Positions 31,901 through 42,501 of a stretch of DNA of 61,262 nucleotides are shown here, one piece after another. A program made the translations under genes and the position numbers. The stretch spans positions 2,312,666 to 2,373,927 of the forward strand of contig BFEA01000211.1 in the NCBI GenBank assembly GCA_003427395.1. Direction: 5' to 3'. This stretch comes from Chara braunii. Its lineage: Eukaryota > Streptophyta > Charophyceae > Charales > Characeae. Position 1 is the stretch's first letter, and each line of letters starts with the position of its first letter. A model generated the notes under the pieces. That model did no database searches and was not told the DNA's origin. It saw nothing but the letters and a program-made list of their open reading frames with translations.

Positions 31901-33589
31901 ACTACAACGTCCAACTATATAATAATTTTAAAGAGCAAAGGGTAAAAAGGAATCTCCCTTTTCTTTCAAAAACATAATCTCTTTAACCCTTACGCGCGGT
32001 CACCGTAGGCCGCACGAAACACTCAAGACATATATATTTACATATATAGAGAGCGTTATTTATATAGGATGATCACTTCTCACAGTCACAGCGTGACTCC
32101 TCTCAGCCATATATATATATATGTATGTGAGCGCAGGCAGTCGAATCCAAAGTCTGAATCACCAAACATACACGCAATCACATCAAAGATCCAACAAAAG
32201 TTCACGCACTACACGGGGTCAAATTCAACCATACTCTATACTCATACCTTTTGCTTTAGTCATGCAAACCTCAACCTTTGTCCAACCAACCATACTTAAA
32301 TACTCAGTTTCTTTGTTAAATGACCATTCAATAAAAGTCTGGGTGAAAACCTTAATAAAATAGTAAAAATCACTAGGGCTAAAGCCTTTTAGGTTGAGCC
32401 TTGAGGGTGAATTGCAGTTGAGTCGTAAGTCGACGAATCGACAACCGACCTGCTATCAGTGATAACAGAAGATGATCCTTGTAGGATCAAACTGGGTCTA
32501 GTCCTGATCTTGAATCAAATGATCAAGAGGACTTGTAACACAAACAGACCAATCTCCAGGCTAAACCTATAAGTCCATGGAGAATAATTTACATATCACG
32601 ATCTCAGTCAAAACCGTCCTAAGTAACTAAGTCTGAATCTTCCTCTAAGTAAAGTATCCAGAGAAAGGTAGATCCTGACAAGATCTCCTCTATACAGAAT
32701 AAATCGTTAGAATCGCCACCTGTCAAAATACATTCTAACTCCTCTTAGACTAAGAAAATTTCGGCAGCGCTTCCCTTAGGAAAAATGTATTTCCATAATT
32801 TATATAAACTCAAATATAAAATCGAAATAATCTCTAACTTAAGAAGACTAAATTTTATCTAATTTCTTGAATTAGTAAAAATTTAAGCAGCACTCCCTTT
32901 AAAAAGAGAGACTTCCCTGATTCATACTAACTCAGATTCGAACTCAAAAGATAAACTTGAGTTTAACTAAGACAAAATTTAACCAACTCCTTAGTTTTGC
33001 AGAAATTTCGACAACACTCCCTTTAGAAAGTTGTTATTCCAAAATTCATATAAAACTAAGTTCAAACTTGAAAATAACTTTGACTCTTCAAAGTCCAAAT
33101 TTTGTCGGAAACCCTGATTTAGTAAAAATTTGGGCAGCATTCCCTTTAGAAAATGAGACTTTTCAAATTTTTACTACGTCATGTACAAAACTTTGATAAG
33201 TTGAACTTTGAAAAATCAACATTTGATTAACTCCTTGGATTTGTAGAAATATTCGCAGCACTTCCCGTAGAGAAAGTAGTTAGCCAACATTTATACAAAG
33301 CCAACTATAAAAATGATTTCAGAAAATACGAAAATTTGACCTGAGTAAAATAGAGTTAGCTCAGAAAATACAAAATTTTGAACTAACTCCTATCGCTCTA
33401 GCACGTGGCGAGCCTCTAAAGGAACTACCTGTCAAACTGAAACTCAGACTAAGTAGTAATCTCACTCAACCACATGAAAGACCAAACCACAAAGGTAAGT
33501 ACTCTCACCAACCCAAATCACCTTTGGCAAACAATAGTTCATAGTCTTTCAATGATTTATCCCTTTATACCTAGCTTACATAGGGTATC
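31901..33589. other. AT-rich internal part of U1, no gene
   Basis: Aligns with about 44940-46320 of U2 (e.g. ACCGACCTG at 32444 and 45432). Contains repeated AAAATTTnGGCAGCACTCCCTTTAGAAA-like segments near 32760, 32880, 33005, 33125 and 33240. No ORF is conserved. Confidence 0.5.
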
Positions 33590-34370
33590 GAGTTAGGTCA
33601 TTCATCTTATAAATAATGTCAACTCTTTGCCTTAGTTATACACGAACAGGTTGCACAACTACTTCTCTCTTCATTGGGCATATGACTGAGTCGTTCGTCT
33701 TAGAAACAATGCTTAGTCGCGCTGACTTGTTTTAAATAACCAAGTTATATATATCTTTCTGAGTTTCGATGTTCAAAAGTGAGCGTATGACTGAGCCATT
33801 CATCTTAGAAACAATGCTCAACCGCGCCAAGTTACCTTCAATTATAGCTCTTAGTTATACTCTCTTAATTTGTGGTAAAGCTATAGTCAGACCATTCGTC
33901 TTAGAAACAATGTCTGGCTAGTCTTGTTCTTATGGTTCACATTATAACCCTGTGGCCTCAGACTTAGACCATTCGTCTTAGAAACAATATTTAGTCCTTG
34001 GCTTGAACCTCCTCATAATAAAACAACCAAAAGAGTTGAACCATTCGTCTTAGAAACAATGCTTAACCCTCTTTTCTCAGCATAAAAAAAACAGAGTACC
34101 CTGGGTCAAGACCCGGAGACTGTTCAGAAACCACCCAAAATAAACAGCGATCTGATAATTCATCTTAGAAACAATGTCTGGTCCTCAAAGTTTGCACAGT
34201 CAATACCCCATAGAATCAACAACCAGACCATTCATCTTAGAAACAATCTCTGGTTAAATTAAATAAACGTAGCAACTAAGTTATTCATCTTATAAACAAT
34301 GTTTGGTTCTTCATAAAACAAAACAAAATACAGCAGTCAAACCATTCATCTTAGAAACAATGCCTGACCC
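33590..34370. repeat. Array of about ten stem-loops with constant loop (U1)
   Basis: The core CATTCRTCTTAGAAACAATG recurs every 45-100 bp. Bases just outside each core differ between units but are complementary within a unit: GACTGAG/CTTAGTC (33684-33718), TGAGC/GCTCA (33792-33820), AGTCAGAC/GTCTGGCT (33885-33919), AAAAGAG/CTCTTTT (34029-34075), GATCTGAT/GTCTGGTC (34149-34183), AACCAGA/TCTGGTT (34221-34255), AACTAAG/TTTGGTT (34274-34308). The first member is 33590-33625 and the last near 34335-34370, weaker. Complementarity with changing sequence is what selection for structure would leave. U2 holds the corresponding array. Confidence 0.75.
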
Positions 34371-37210
34371 TATAAGACCCGTTCAAGCAGAAGCAAAATT
34401 GCCTTCCTCCCAACCTTCCCCCTGATGCAACCCTTTTTTACAATCTGCTTTCATGCAACAAAAAAAACAAAACTGAAAATTGCGCATGCATTCTTTTACT
34501 CTGATTCATGTCCTGAAAATCAAACCCAAAGTCAAAGGTAGGGGGCATGCAATATTCTCAGTCAACACGTAGAAAGATATACAAATACGGGTTACTACAA
34601 CCCTTTTTATAACTGGGTTTATAAAGGGAGTAAGAAAATTACCACTCAGTTCCCTGCCTCCAGAACCTCGCCTAGGTTCCGGCAGAGTTCCCACAATCGG
34701 TGTGGCGAACCTCCCACAGAGGCCTTGGCACGGATTACGGGTTGCAATCCCGCCCGCCGCCTTCCTCTCAGAACCAATAGATCAGACTTAGAGTCAGACG
34801 GATAGAGAGAAGTAAGTTTGAGACTCTCAGATCCAAGGAGGGTGCACTCAAACTCGCAAGAGAGGACCTTGTTTTCTCGATGCGCCTGGAGGCCCCGCAA
34901 TGATGGCCAAATAGCAACAACTTGATCCAATCAACGTCAAACTGTTGAACTCATCCCCTGCCGTTCCTCCAATTAGAAGCAATAATATTTCTTTACGACT
35001 CCCTCACTTCCTCCAACCTGCAGTAACAACCTTCCTTGCAGCCTCTGGTTACTCCCCGTACACCACACCTTCGCCTCTCGTGGTAAAAACTGAAGTCACA
35101 CGGCACTAAACAGCCGCACTCAAAGCCACACAGCAACCTGTAACAACCTCGGTAGTTGTTGCAGCTGAAACGCAGTCTGAGCAGCAAGGCACACAGCAAC
35201 ACAGCGAACATATGACGGTCTGCACAATCGTACCAGCAATAACACAACAGACTGTAGTAAACACTGCAACGGCCTATATCAGTAATGCGTGGAAGCTTTG
35301 GCAGTCGTGGCATGCACCACCAGCTATAACATCGGCAGTCGGGTACGAATTGCATTCACCCCCTTGGTGGACCTCAATAAAGGTTAGCCACCCCCTTTCG
35401 CCAGTCAAAAGTCACCATACACCCCCCCCTTTGATCTCATAATCAGGGCACTGCCAGTAGATAGGTCTCCTCCAGCTGGCTCCGCAAACCGCCCACGAGC
35501 TCCTCCTCCTGAAACCGTTTGAGACAGTGAGGCGCAAGCTGACCCCCATAGCTCAACACAGTTTTCACGACTTGCTCACTCTCAACTAGCCGCGGCCGCT
35601 CTTGCCCCGCTCGCGTTGTGATCCGCGCCACGCCCCGCCTCCTACTAACCCAATGTACCCGTCTGCAACCTTAATCAGGTTGGGACTCCTAACGTGAGCG
35701 ACCAACTGTGCAGCAGCAGGCGGCCAAGGCCCTGATGACAATAAGGGCGGCCACAATAGCGGATGCAGCCTAGCCAATCCCGGTCACAACCGCAACAATC
35801 TGAATTCGCCCTCACCGCGCGCAACACCTTACTAATATATCTCCTAAACTAATCACTGACCTCCGAATCTAGCCCCGCTAACCGAATCTCAATGTCTAAA
35901 GACCCTCGTTCAGTTCTTTCCCTGCCCAAAACTATGCACGATCGAGCAAGTAACACCGTTCTTCCTCTTTTTCTACTCACCTTCCGCCATATGGTTTCGT
36001 AGCCCCCTCCTCTCTTATTCTTCCCACCTAGTAATTTTCGTACTAAACTAACTTCGCCGTTCGATCCGCCTAACTCCAAAACCCCCAAATCGCTTCTTCG
36101 TTCGACCAAATGACCGAGGAACGACCGAGCTAACTGGTTTTCACTCCCGCCATCACTCCTTTCCGCTCTCCCAGTCTCTTCCCCGCTTCGTTGAAGTCAA
36201 CAAAACCCAGTGTACTGCGTTCGAGTGGCATACATCGATCTGGGCTGCGTGAAAGTCAGATCGAACGAAAAGTAAGGCAACAACCGAAGAAGAAAATTCG
36301 TCCCCGATTTTTGTGTATCAGCCTTGCATGGGAGCTAGACCAATCTTTCCAATATCGTTCCAATTTTAACGGATGTCCCGAAGGACTCAATCGGGGCAAT
36401 GCCCCGCGGTACTGCCAGAGGCCACACGACCCTTACCCCTAAGGCCAGACGCCCTACTTACACATCATTAGCGCCGGGCCCTTCCGTGTTTTCCCGCGGG
36501 TTATCCACACGCCAACAACCCTCAAGGGACCGAGAACGTCGGGTTTGCTTCAGACCCGCAGTGTGGTCCAGGGTGGAGCGGGCCTAGCTGTAGACAGTAT
36601 GCCGCGCTCGACCCTGGCCTCTCACACAACTGGGTTCGGACAGCGCAGGCCACTCTGTATATGGGTCCCGTAAGCCTTTTTTGCGTCACCCCAACTTTTA
36701 CGGACGTCCCGAGGGACTTGACTGCAGCAACGCCCCACGGCCCTTCGAGGTCTAAGCAGCCACAAGCTCTTCAAACCTTTGGCTTTTACTCATCAGGTGC
36801 CATCATCTGGCCCAAACATGGGCGTGTACCCCAACAGTTCATGGCGTACCTGTTGCGGCAGGCCAATCGGCCCGGTGGTCGGCCCTCGATGATTCCAACT
36901 TATAAGAAGGAAACAAATTGACCACAAAACGAAAATAAAACTCAAAAATAAAGAGGGCAATCGACGGAAAACAGGCCGCGGGACCTGCCAGCGCTCCCTT
37001 GGTCCTGCAGAGAGGGCCCGCGATCGGACTTCCCCAACAAAAACTAAAAGGGGATAGTCCCGCGGCACCCTCAACCTCTCAGCCTCTCCGCTACTCTATT
37101 GCTCTTACGCCGTCGCTCGCCGACCTTGATCCCTGCACCTCCATATCATGAGTCCAATGCCGTAACCTATAGGGCTGAGCCCAAGCCTGAGACTAGCGTG
37201 CACAGACTCT
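34371..37210. other. Internal/3' part of U1, no recognised gene
   Basis: Aligns in pieces with 47160-50820 of U2 (e.g. CACAGAGGCCTTGGCRCGGATTACGGGTTGCAATCCCGCC at 34716 and 47487). A CAACTTTTACGGACGTCCCG-like block occurs at 36355, 36690 and 50417. Frames here are not conserved between copies. Confidence 0.5.
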
Positions 37211-37217
37211 TATATAA
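37211..37217 (-). promoter_or_regulatory. TATA-like box near the right end of U1
   Basis: TTATATAAAG can be read on either strand. With the LTR-type terminus at 37658 read on the minus strand it would sit about 440 bp into the repeat, a usual LTR promoter position. U2 has a weaker TTATATT at about 50878. Confidence 0.3.
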
Positions 37218-37625
37218 AGCGGTGCAGCACGGCGCTCGGGGCCAAGAAAGTGGCCTGAGCCTCATCTCCGCCTACAACCAAGCGCGCAGCCGCTAAACAC
37301 CCTCGCCGGCTTACCCCAACTGTGTCGCGGCGGCCACGCGCGCCTTCCCGCACGCCAAACCCACCGCCGGTCAAGCGTGCCGAACAAAGCCCAAACCTTT
37401 TAATCCGCCATCTAAATGGTAATAAAATCAGGTCGGCCGGCTATGCCGGCTTCATAATCAAATACAAAGGAAGGAATCACACGCGCGCCTTTAGTCTGCG
37501 CGCCCACACTCTCTCTACTCTTGTCAGCCACCCAGTCACCGTAAATCTCAGACACAACCGCGCCTCGCGCGGTATACTTAAAAACTTTAAATCAAACTTA
37601 TTCCCTGCCGCTTGCAAAAACCAGG

Positions 37626-37658
37626 GCGGATACCCTTGTAAGGGTATTCGCACGGACA
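37626..37658 (-). other. LTR-type terminus of U1 with palindrome
   Basis: On the minus strand the sequence starts TGTCCGTGCG and then shows AATACCCTTACAAGGGTAT. The same 19-mer sits exactly ten bases from the TGTCGG start of the LTR at 15009. I infer that U1 ends at 37658 with an LTR-like end in minus orientation. Confidence 0.6.
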
Positions 37659-38020
37659 ACGGATCTACGCAGGAATGGATGGGGAGGCACTACCAGCAAA
37701 GGGAAGCAGGGACTAGTCGTCAATCATACTCGGCAATGCTGGAGGATGGTCTCGACGGTGGCGATACGGAGATTGTGGACTTGGATTTCGGCTTGTCAAG
37801 AGGGACGTCTAGAGCAAGGCCGATCCGCTACAAGATCGCACAACGTCTTCCCTCGTACAGCGACGTCGAAAATCGTATGTGCCAGGACATTGAGGAAACC
37901 AGGCCACGAAGTGGCAACAGCATCAGAAGTGCACTGCGTACTCAATTCAACCCAGAGAGCATACGGTGGAACCTGGTGAACCATTCAAATCTCTTTTCGA
38001 CTGGGGCAGAGGGCTCATAG
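37659..38020 (+). pseudogene. 5' part of a SANT/trihelix-like ORF
   Basis: After the U1 boundary an open frame reads STQEWMGRHYQQREAG, SRQSYSAMLEDGLDGG, EIVDLDFGLSRG and FNPESIRWNL before TAG 38018-38020. From memory this resembles the N-terminal region of abundant Charophyceae hypothetical proteins that end in a Myb/SANT-like domain; a search is needed. The matching downstream half begins near 39015, with mitochondrial DNA between them. The frame continues upstream into U1 only by chance. Confidence 0.45.
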
Positions 38021-38194
38021 TACCAACCACACTTCGCACCTACCGGCAGAGGGGAAGGAGCCTAAATCGACGGACTTGGACCGTGAAACCAAGCACGTCG
38101 CATCCACCCAATGCATTATTTTGGATATAGCAGGGCCCTTCACGACTTCTCACTTCTGTTTTATATCATATCATAGACTGATAGAGCCTAAGGC

Positions 38195-38220
38195 GGCACG
38201 CCCGATAGTCAGGGCGTGCC
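38195..38220. terminator. Perfect hairpin GGCACGCCC/GGGCGTGCC
   Basis: Nine-bp stem with an 8-nt loop at the edge of the organellar insertion. Such hairpins occur downstream of mitochondrial genes; role here unknown. It is followed by GCCGTATGTCGG shared with 23772. Confidence 0.3.
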
Positions 38221-38448
38221 GTATGTCGGTCGCCTTATCTTATCTATATCTAATCTATCAGAACAATTAGTTAGTTCACTTAATGAAGGAATCTTGTGCA
38301 TTGACCTTAGCGCTTAAATATTGCACTAAGTTTAAAAGAAGCACGCTGAAGAAATTTCGTCCACAGTTTCAATGTGCTGAGACGGGCGTGGTCCTATATA
38401 AAGCTACTAGTTTATCGAGAACATTATCGAACGATGATTCGTGGCGGA

Positions 38449-38482
38449 GAGCCGTATGATGGGAAACTATCACATGCGGTTC
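38449..38482 (+). ncRNA. Group II intron domain V (cox1 intron)
   Basis: GAGCCGTATG pairs with CATGCGGTTC around an inner stem capped by GAAA, with a 2-nt bulge, the classical domain V shape. Domain VI-like sequence follows and then cox1 codons. Confidence 0.8.
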
Positions 38483-38517
38483 GGAGGACGGGAAAACACA
38501 ACTCCCGACCCCTATCT

Positions 38518-38556
38518 ATAATAAGTATTGGAGTTCTTGGATTTATTGTGTGGGCT
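38518..38556 (+). pseudogene. cox1: cox1 exon fragment
   Basis: Thirteen codons read IISIGVLGFIVWA, matching the conserved ISIGVLGFIVWAHHMF segment of cytochrome c oxidase subunit 1, directly downstream of a group II intron 3' end. The reading diverges immediately after Ala, at another intron or a breakpoint. Confidence 0.75.
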
Positions 38557-38656
38557 AACTTTTTTGTCCGTGTGTCGGCACGAAGTGTAGCGTCAGAGTT
38601 TCCATAGTACATGAACATGGAAGGGAAACAGTCAGTAGTCTTGCTAAACTGATGGA

Positions 38657-38691
38657 GAGCCGTGTGCTTGGAAATCTTGCACGCACGGTTC
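38657..38691 (+). ncRNA. Second group II intron domain V
   Basis: GAGCCGTGTG pairs with the CGCACGGTTC end, with a GGAAAT apical loop. It precedes the tRNA-like 3' half, so it may come from a tRNA intron; Marchantia mitochondrial trnS(GCU) is known to have a group II intron. Confidence 0.75.
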
Positions 38692-38725
38692 AGAGGAAAG
38701 CTTAGTCAGATTACACACACTTCTT

Positions 38726-38767
38726 ACCCTATCTATTGGGTCGTTGGTTCGAATCCAACCTAGGGAG
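38726..38767 (+). tRNA. 3' half of a class II tRNA (Ser-like)
   Basis: A long variable arm ACCC/GGGT (38726-38741) is followed by a perfect T arm GTTGG-TTCGAAT-CCAAC (38743-38759) and an acceptor strand CTAGGGA. Only Ser, Leu and bacterial/organellar Tyr tRNAs have such a variable arm. The 5' half is absent from the window. Confidence 0.55.
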
Positions 38768-38778
38768 CTGTTCTGATC

Positions 38779-38994
38779 AATAATCCTTTAACCACTGCTA
38801 ATCTGTTTTATAATAATCTTATCATAGATAATTTGACCTATTTTTGTAAAATATTTCTACTGTTTGGTACTGCCAGCACCATTTTGATGTGTTTCGATTA
38901 TTTCAAACAAGAAACTTTGAATGCTTTTGAATCTATGGTGTTAATTCTACTCTCTACTTGTAGTATGCTTTTCATGATCTCATCTTATGATTTA
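38779..38994 (+). pseudogene. nad2: nad2 exon fragment
   Basis: Reads PLTTANLFYNN, NLTYFCKIFLL, MCFDYFKQETLNAFES and ILLSTCSMLFMISSYDL, matching plant mitochondrial NADH dehydrogenase subunit 2 around residues 63-130 (compare TYFCQIFLL and FDAFEFIVLILLSTCGMLF). Hydrophobic as expected of a complex I membrane subunit. Similarity stops abruptly at 38994. Confidence 0.8.
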
Positions 38995-39014
38995 ACACTT
39001 GTGCATCGAACCAC

Positions 39015-40001
39015 GTGGTCGCCACGACCGTCGGGCAAACGTATGTGAGTCGGTTGGGAGTGGCAGGGGTAGGTGGAAAATCCTCCAGTGTGGGTGGCAC
39101 GGCAGATGGGTGTCGTCCAGCGCCCTCCATTTGTGGAGGCGTGGGACCAGCTGGGGATCCGTTGAGGGCAGTGTTACCCACCCACTCCGCGACGCCTTCG
39201 CCTGCACTGCGGCAGAGGGCGGCCGCACCGGCGGCGAACACCAACACTTCTCCACCTGAAGAAATGGGAAGGCAGGTGTGGGCGTCCTGTCGCCAACAGA
39301 TGCGCCGAGCGACCACTGATAACATAACGAATGGGATTTCACGGATGTGTGTGGAGAGCAATGCCGATGCGGACGACACTCGGAGGGCGAATGGTGAAGA
39401 ATCTCCAGATTCCCATTGCGAGGAGGTACCAGAAGATGCAGAAGACTTGGAGATTCAACCAGTTGGTATGCGTGGTGGACGGAGGGGTGGATGAGGACGT
39501 CAACAGAAGGCCGCGTCACGTGGCGGTCGAGGATCTAAGGGTCTTGTGGGCGAGAAGGGGGGCAAACATCCACCTTGGAGTGTTAAGGAGATGATCAAGC
39601 TCGCTCGAGCGAAGTGGGACCAGCAAGCTCATTTCGAAGGAATGCTGCATAACTATGGCCGCATGTGCAACAGGGAATGGAAGCTGCAGGACCTGCAGAT
39701 GCGTCAGCTGTCGGCACCGTCGTTCCACTCTCTCCGCGTGGACGGGGAAGGCAGCATTCTCACACAACTTCGACGGAGGGGCGACGTGCGAGCTCTGCTA
39801 TGGCGGCCCACCAGATTGTCGTCGACACCCCCAACAGAAACGTGGAACCCGTTATTGCGGACGCACTCCGAGATCGTCACCGTCCGTGCCGTGTCGGCAC
39901 ACGTTCCAATACCCGCGTATTCAAAGATGGCCGCCTCAAATCCTCCGCACAGACGTTTCGCTCCGGTGTCCGCTGTCGGGGGTATTTGCCGGGGATTTTA
40001 A
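39015..40001 (+). pseudogene. 3' part of a SANT/trihelix-like ORF
   Basis: One frame, interrupted by TGA 39492-39494. It has a low-complexity Ala/Gly/Pro region, an acidic EEVPEDAEDLEIQP, a basic RGGRGSKG linker, then KHPPWSVKEMIKLARAKWDQ and HNYGRMCNREWKLQDLQMR. The Trp spacing and helix-like pattern suit a Myb/SANT-like (trihelix) DNA-binding domain of transposon-associated type. The domain breaks off after 39710, where the frame stops resembling it. Together with 37659-38020 it looks like one gene split by the NUMT. Confidence 0.5.
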
Positions 40002-40099
40002 ACGTCGGACGTTGTCAGACTCTTTCATTGAATTGAAGGACTTGATGAGACTGACGTTTGCCAAAAGTTTATTCAGGCCTGACCTATAACTGAGAGACT

Positions 40100-42169
40100 A
40101 AAAGTTTTTGAGCTTTAGTCCGAACGCATGTGGTGTCCGAGAGTCATGGCGGTACGTCGGCGGTACTATTGTGAGAAAAAATGTTGCGGGTTTTTTGCGT
40201 CGCAGTGGAGGCAAATTTTTGTGGTGCGTGGCAATCATGGTGGATCCCAGTGTGGCCTGGAGGTTGGACTGATGCTGGTGCGTGGTTGGGACTGTGCGGC
40301 AGTGGTGCGTGGGGCGACGACATGAAGAAAGTGCAGAGTGGATGCACGTGGCGAAGTAATTATGGGGCCCGCTGCACCTGCGGTTTTCGTCGGGGGTCAC
40401 CTTTATTTTATTTTTAATGGCGCGCAGTGCAAACGGTTTTGAGATCTGAACCATCTAGTATTGAGGCAATGGTGTGGGACTGCATTGAGACCATCTGGGA
40501 CTAGGAGGGACTGATTGTTGTGATCGGGACCGGTATGTTGGTGTGGCTATTGTGAGTGGACGTAGTGCTTGGAGGTGGCGTGGACTTGCAACTAGTTGGG
40601 GAGTATCTTTGGTGTTGAAAGTGCAGTGGGGATTGTGTTGAGACTGTCAGGGATGTTGGGGCGACGTGGGTTTGGATTATGGGAGCACCCTCTTGAGGGT
40701 TCAAACATCTCAGTGGATCCAACCTTTGTATGATCAGGCACTTGGAGGAGGCGGCGGTTCGTCGTTCAGTGAAACGACCATAACTTGTGAAGTTGTGAGC
40801 CGCGTATTTTCATGTGAGCTGCATATTTTCGTATTCAATAGCGATTATTTTCTTCTGATTGGAGAGGCGACTTTCTTGAGTGGACCGGACCAAACTTCAC
40901 TCAAGGTCAGTTGAATGATTCAAACTTCCCTTCACACCTGGGTGAACCCACACTTTGCTTGACCCTGCTGTTTTGAATGTTCAAAAGAAAAGGTAGAGGG
41001 AAGTTGTGCGAGTCAGGCATGTGAATAGTAAGGTCTGACTTGACTTTGGGATGATACTGTTTTCTTTTGAACTCGTTTTCTTTGCGTTGCTGTACAGGTA
41101 GGTAGAAAAGTGTTGTAAAATAGAAGTTTTATGGTGTCTGCTCGATAAGATGAAAAATATTATCTTCTTTCTACCTTCCACCTGCCTGCTTGTCAAAATA
41201 AATTGTGGTTTTGAAAAAAATTAATTTAGTGAATGAAAGCAATTGAAATAAAGCAGATAAGGTCAAATGGACTTAACTGTTTTTCCCGAAGATTGACCCT
41301 TTCTATCCTGAATGACCGTATCTACCTATTCCTGTCCAAATTATTCTCATTCTCTATCTCGTTTTGTTTCTTTTCAAGTTACCCTGAACTCAGGAGAATT
41401 GGGAATATCTAAAAGTTAGTTGAAGTGGACACATTTTTTTTCTCTAGGAAGCATCTGGGGCGAGGGTTCGTTGCTCTAGGAGCCGACCCTGTTATCGACC
41501 CAGAGTGGACTGTTCTACGAGATGATACTTTGTCGATTCGGTGGAGACGGCCCGACTTCTGAGATCCGAGCTTTGTGCTCGGACGAGGAGGAGGAGTACC
41601 CCAAACACTTCCTAGAGAAAGAGGCATGCAACACGTCAAGCAATGCCCCAAATCAAGAATCATCCGCAAAGCAGTCTATCATCCAAGAAGATTGAGAAAG
41701 TATGGAGACATGTGTGAGCGTGTATAATCTTAGGTCAGTGGTAGGCTGGAATGAATGATTTTGGCAGCGCGTCTCATCAAGTCAAAACTGAGGCAGTCCA
41801 ACTACCTTGTCGGTTGCGTTTATGTTATTGTCAGGAGCCAACTCCTCGTTGGCGGTTGTATGATTTTTGTGGATTTTCGACCCCGGTTGGTGATATTTTA
41901 TTTTGATCTTGTGTTGTTGAATGTATTGTATGATGATTTAAATTCGTCTAGTTATCATTTCAGTTTGGATACACTTGTTTGTCGACTACGGTCGATTTCC
42001 TTTGATGTAATTATATGTGTGGTTGTTATAATTTTCTTTTGACGGTATATCTAAGGGACTAGGATTGAGTCGTGGGTTTCACTCTTGCTTGGAACCGTCC
42101 TAGTCGACTGACGTCCGCTTCGGACTTAGGAGATCAGCGCCCTAAGGAACGGACGACACTCGGGTCCAC
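40100..42169. other. Left part of U2, no gene
   Basis: Aligns with about 51950-52990 of U3 (GAGACCATCTGGGA, GAACCCACACTTTGCTT, GATTGACCCTTTCTATCC). A foldback 41095-41108 / 41168-41188 (CAGGTAGGTAGAAA against TTTCTACCTTCCACCTGCCTG) is kept in U3 at about 52421-52520. No frame is shared by the two copies. Confidence 0.5.
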
Positions 42170-42501
42170 TTTGGCATTAACCAAACGTATCTATACTACA
42201 ACGAATGAGCAAACGCCCTCAGTTGGTCTACCTCTGCAATTGCATCTAAAAGCCTTCGCACCTGGGTCAGTAGCTCGGTAGGGATACGCCCCTAAGGGTG
42301 GTGACAACCCCTTAGGGAAGCAAGTTTATACCCCATGGAAACCTATCCTATTGTAGGGGAGCGCGAGATGTACAGCAGGCGCACCCGACTAGAGCAGCGA
42401 AAGGACGACGTGACCTCACCCGCCTCGGCGGCTCGCGGTGTTAATTATGCGCCGTCCCCGAGTTGTCTCTTGTTTAATTTTTGTTTAACTCATGCGTGAC
42501 A
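42170..42501 (-). repeat. Inverted-repeat arm L2
   Basis: Reverse complement of R2, ending ATGCGTGACA at 42501. See arm L1. Confidence 0.7.

Larger units (their letters stand above)
38270..38998 (+). other. Mitochondrial DNA insertion (NUMT) mosaic
   Basis: Holds, in order, group II intron sequence ending in domain V (38449), 13 codons of cox1, a second domain V (38657), a tRNA 3' half (38726) and part of nad2 (to 38994). It is AT-rich unlike its flanks. The distances are too short for intact introns: only about 100 nt separate the cox1 codons from the next domain V. The piece is therefore rearranged or internally deleted. Left boundary lies between about 38105 and 38280; right boundary is at about 38995. 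Confidence 0.75.
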
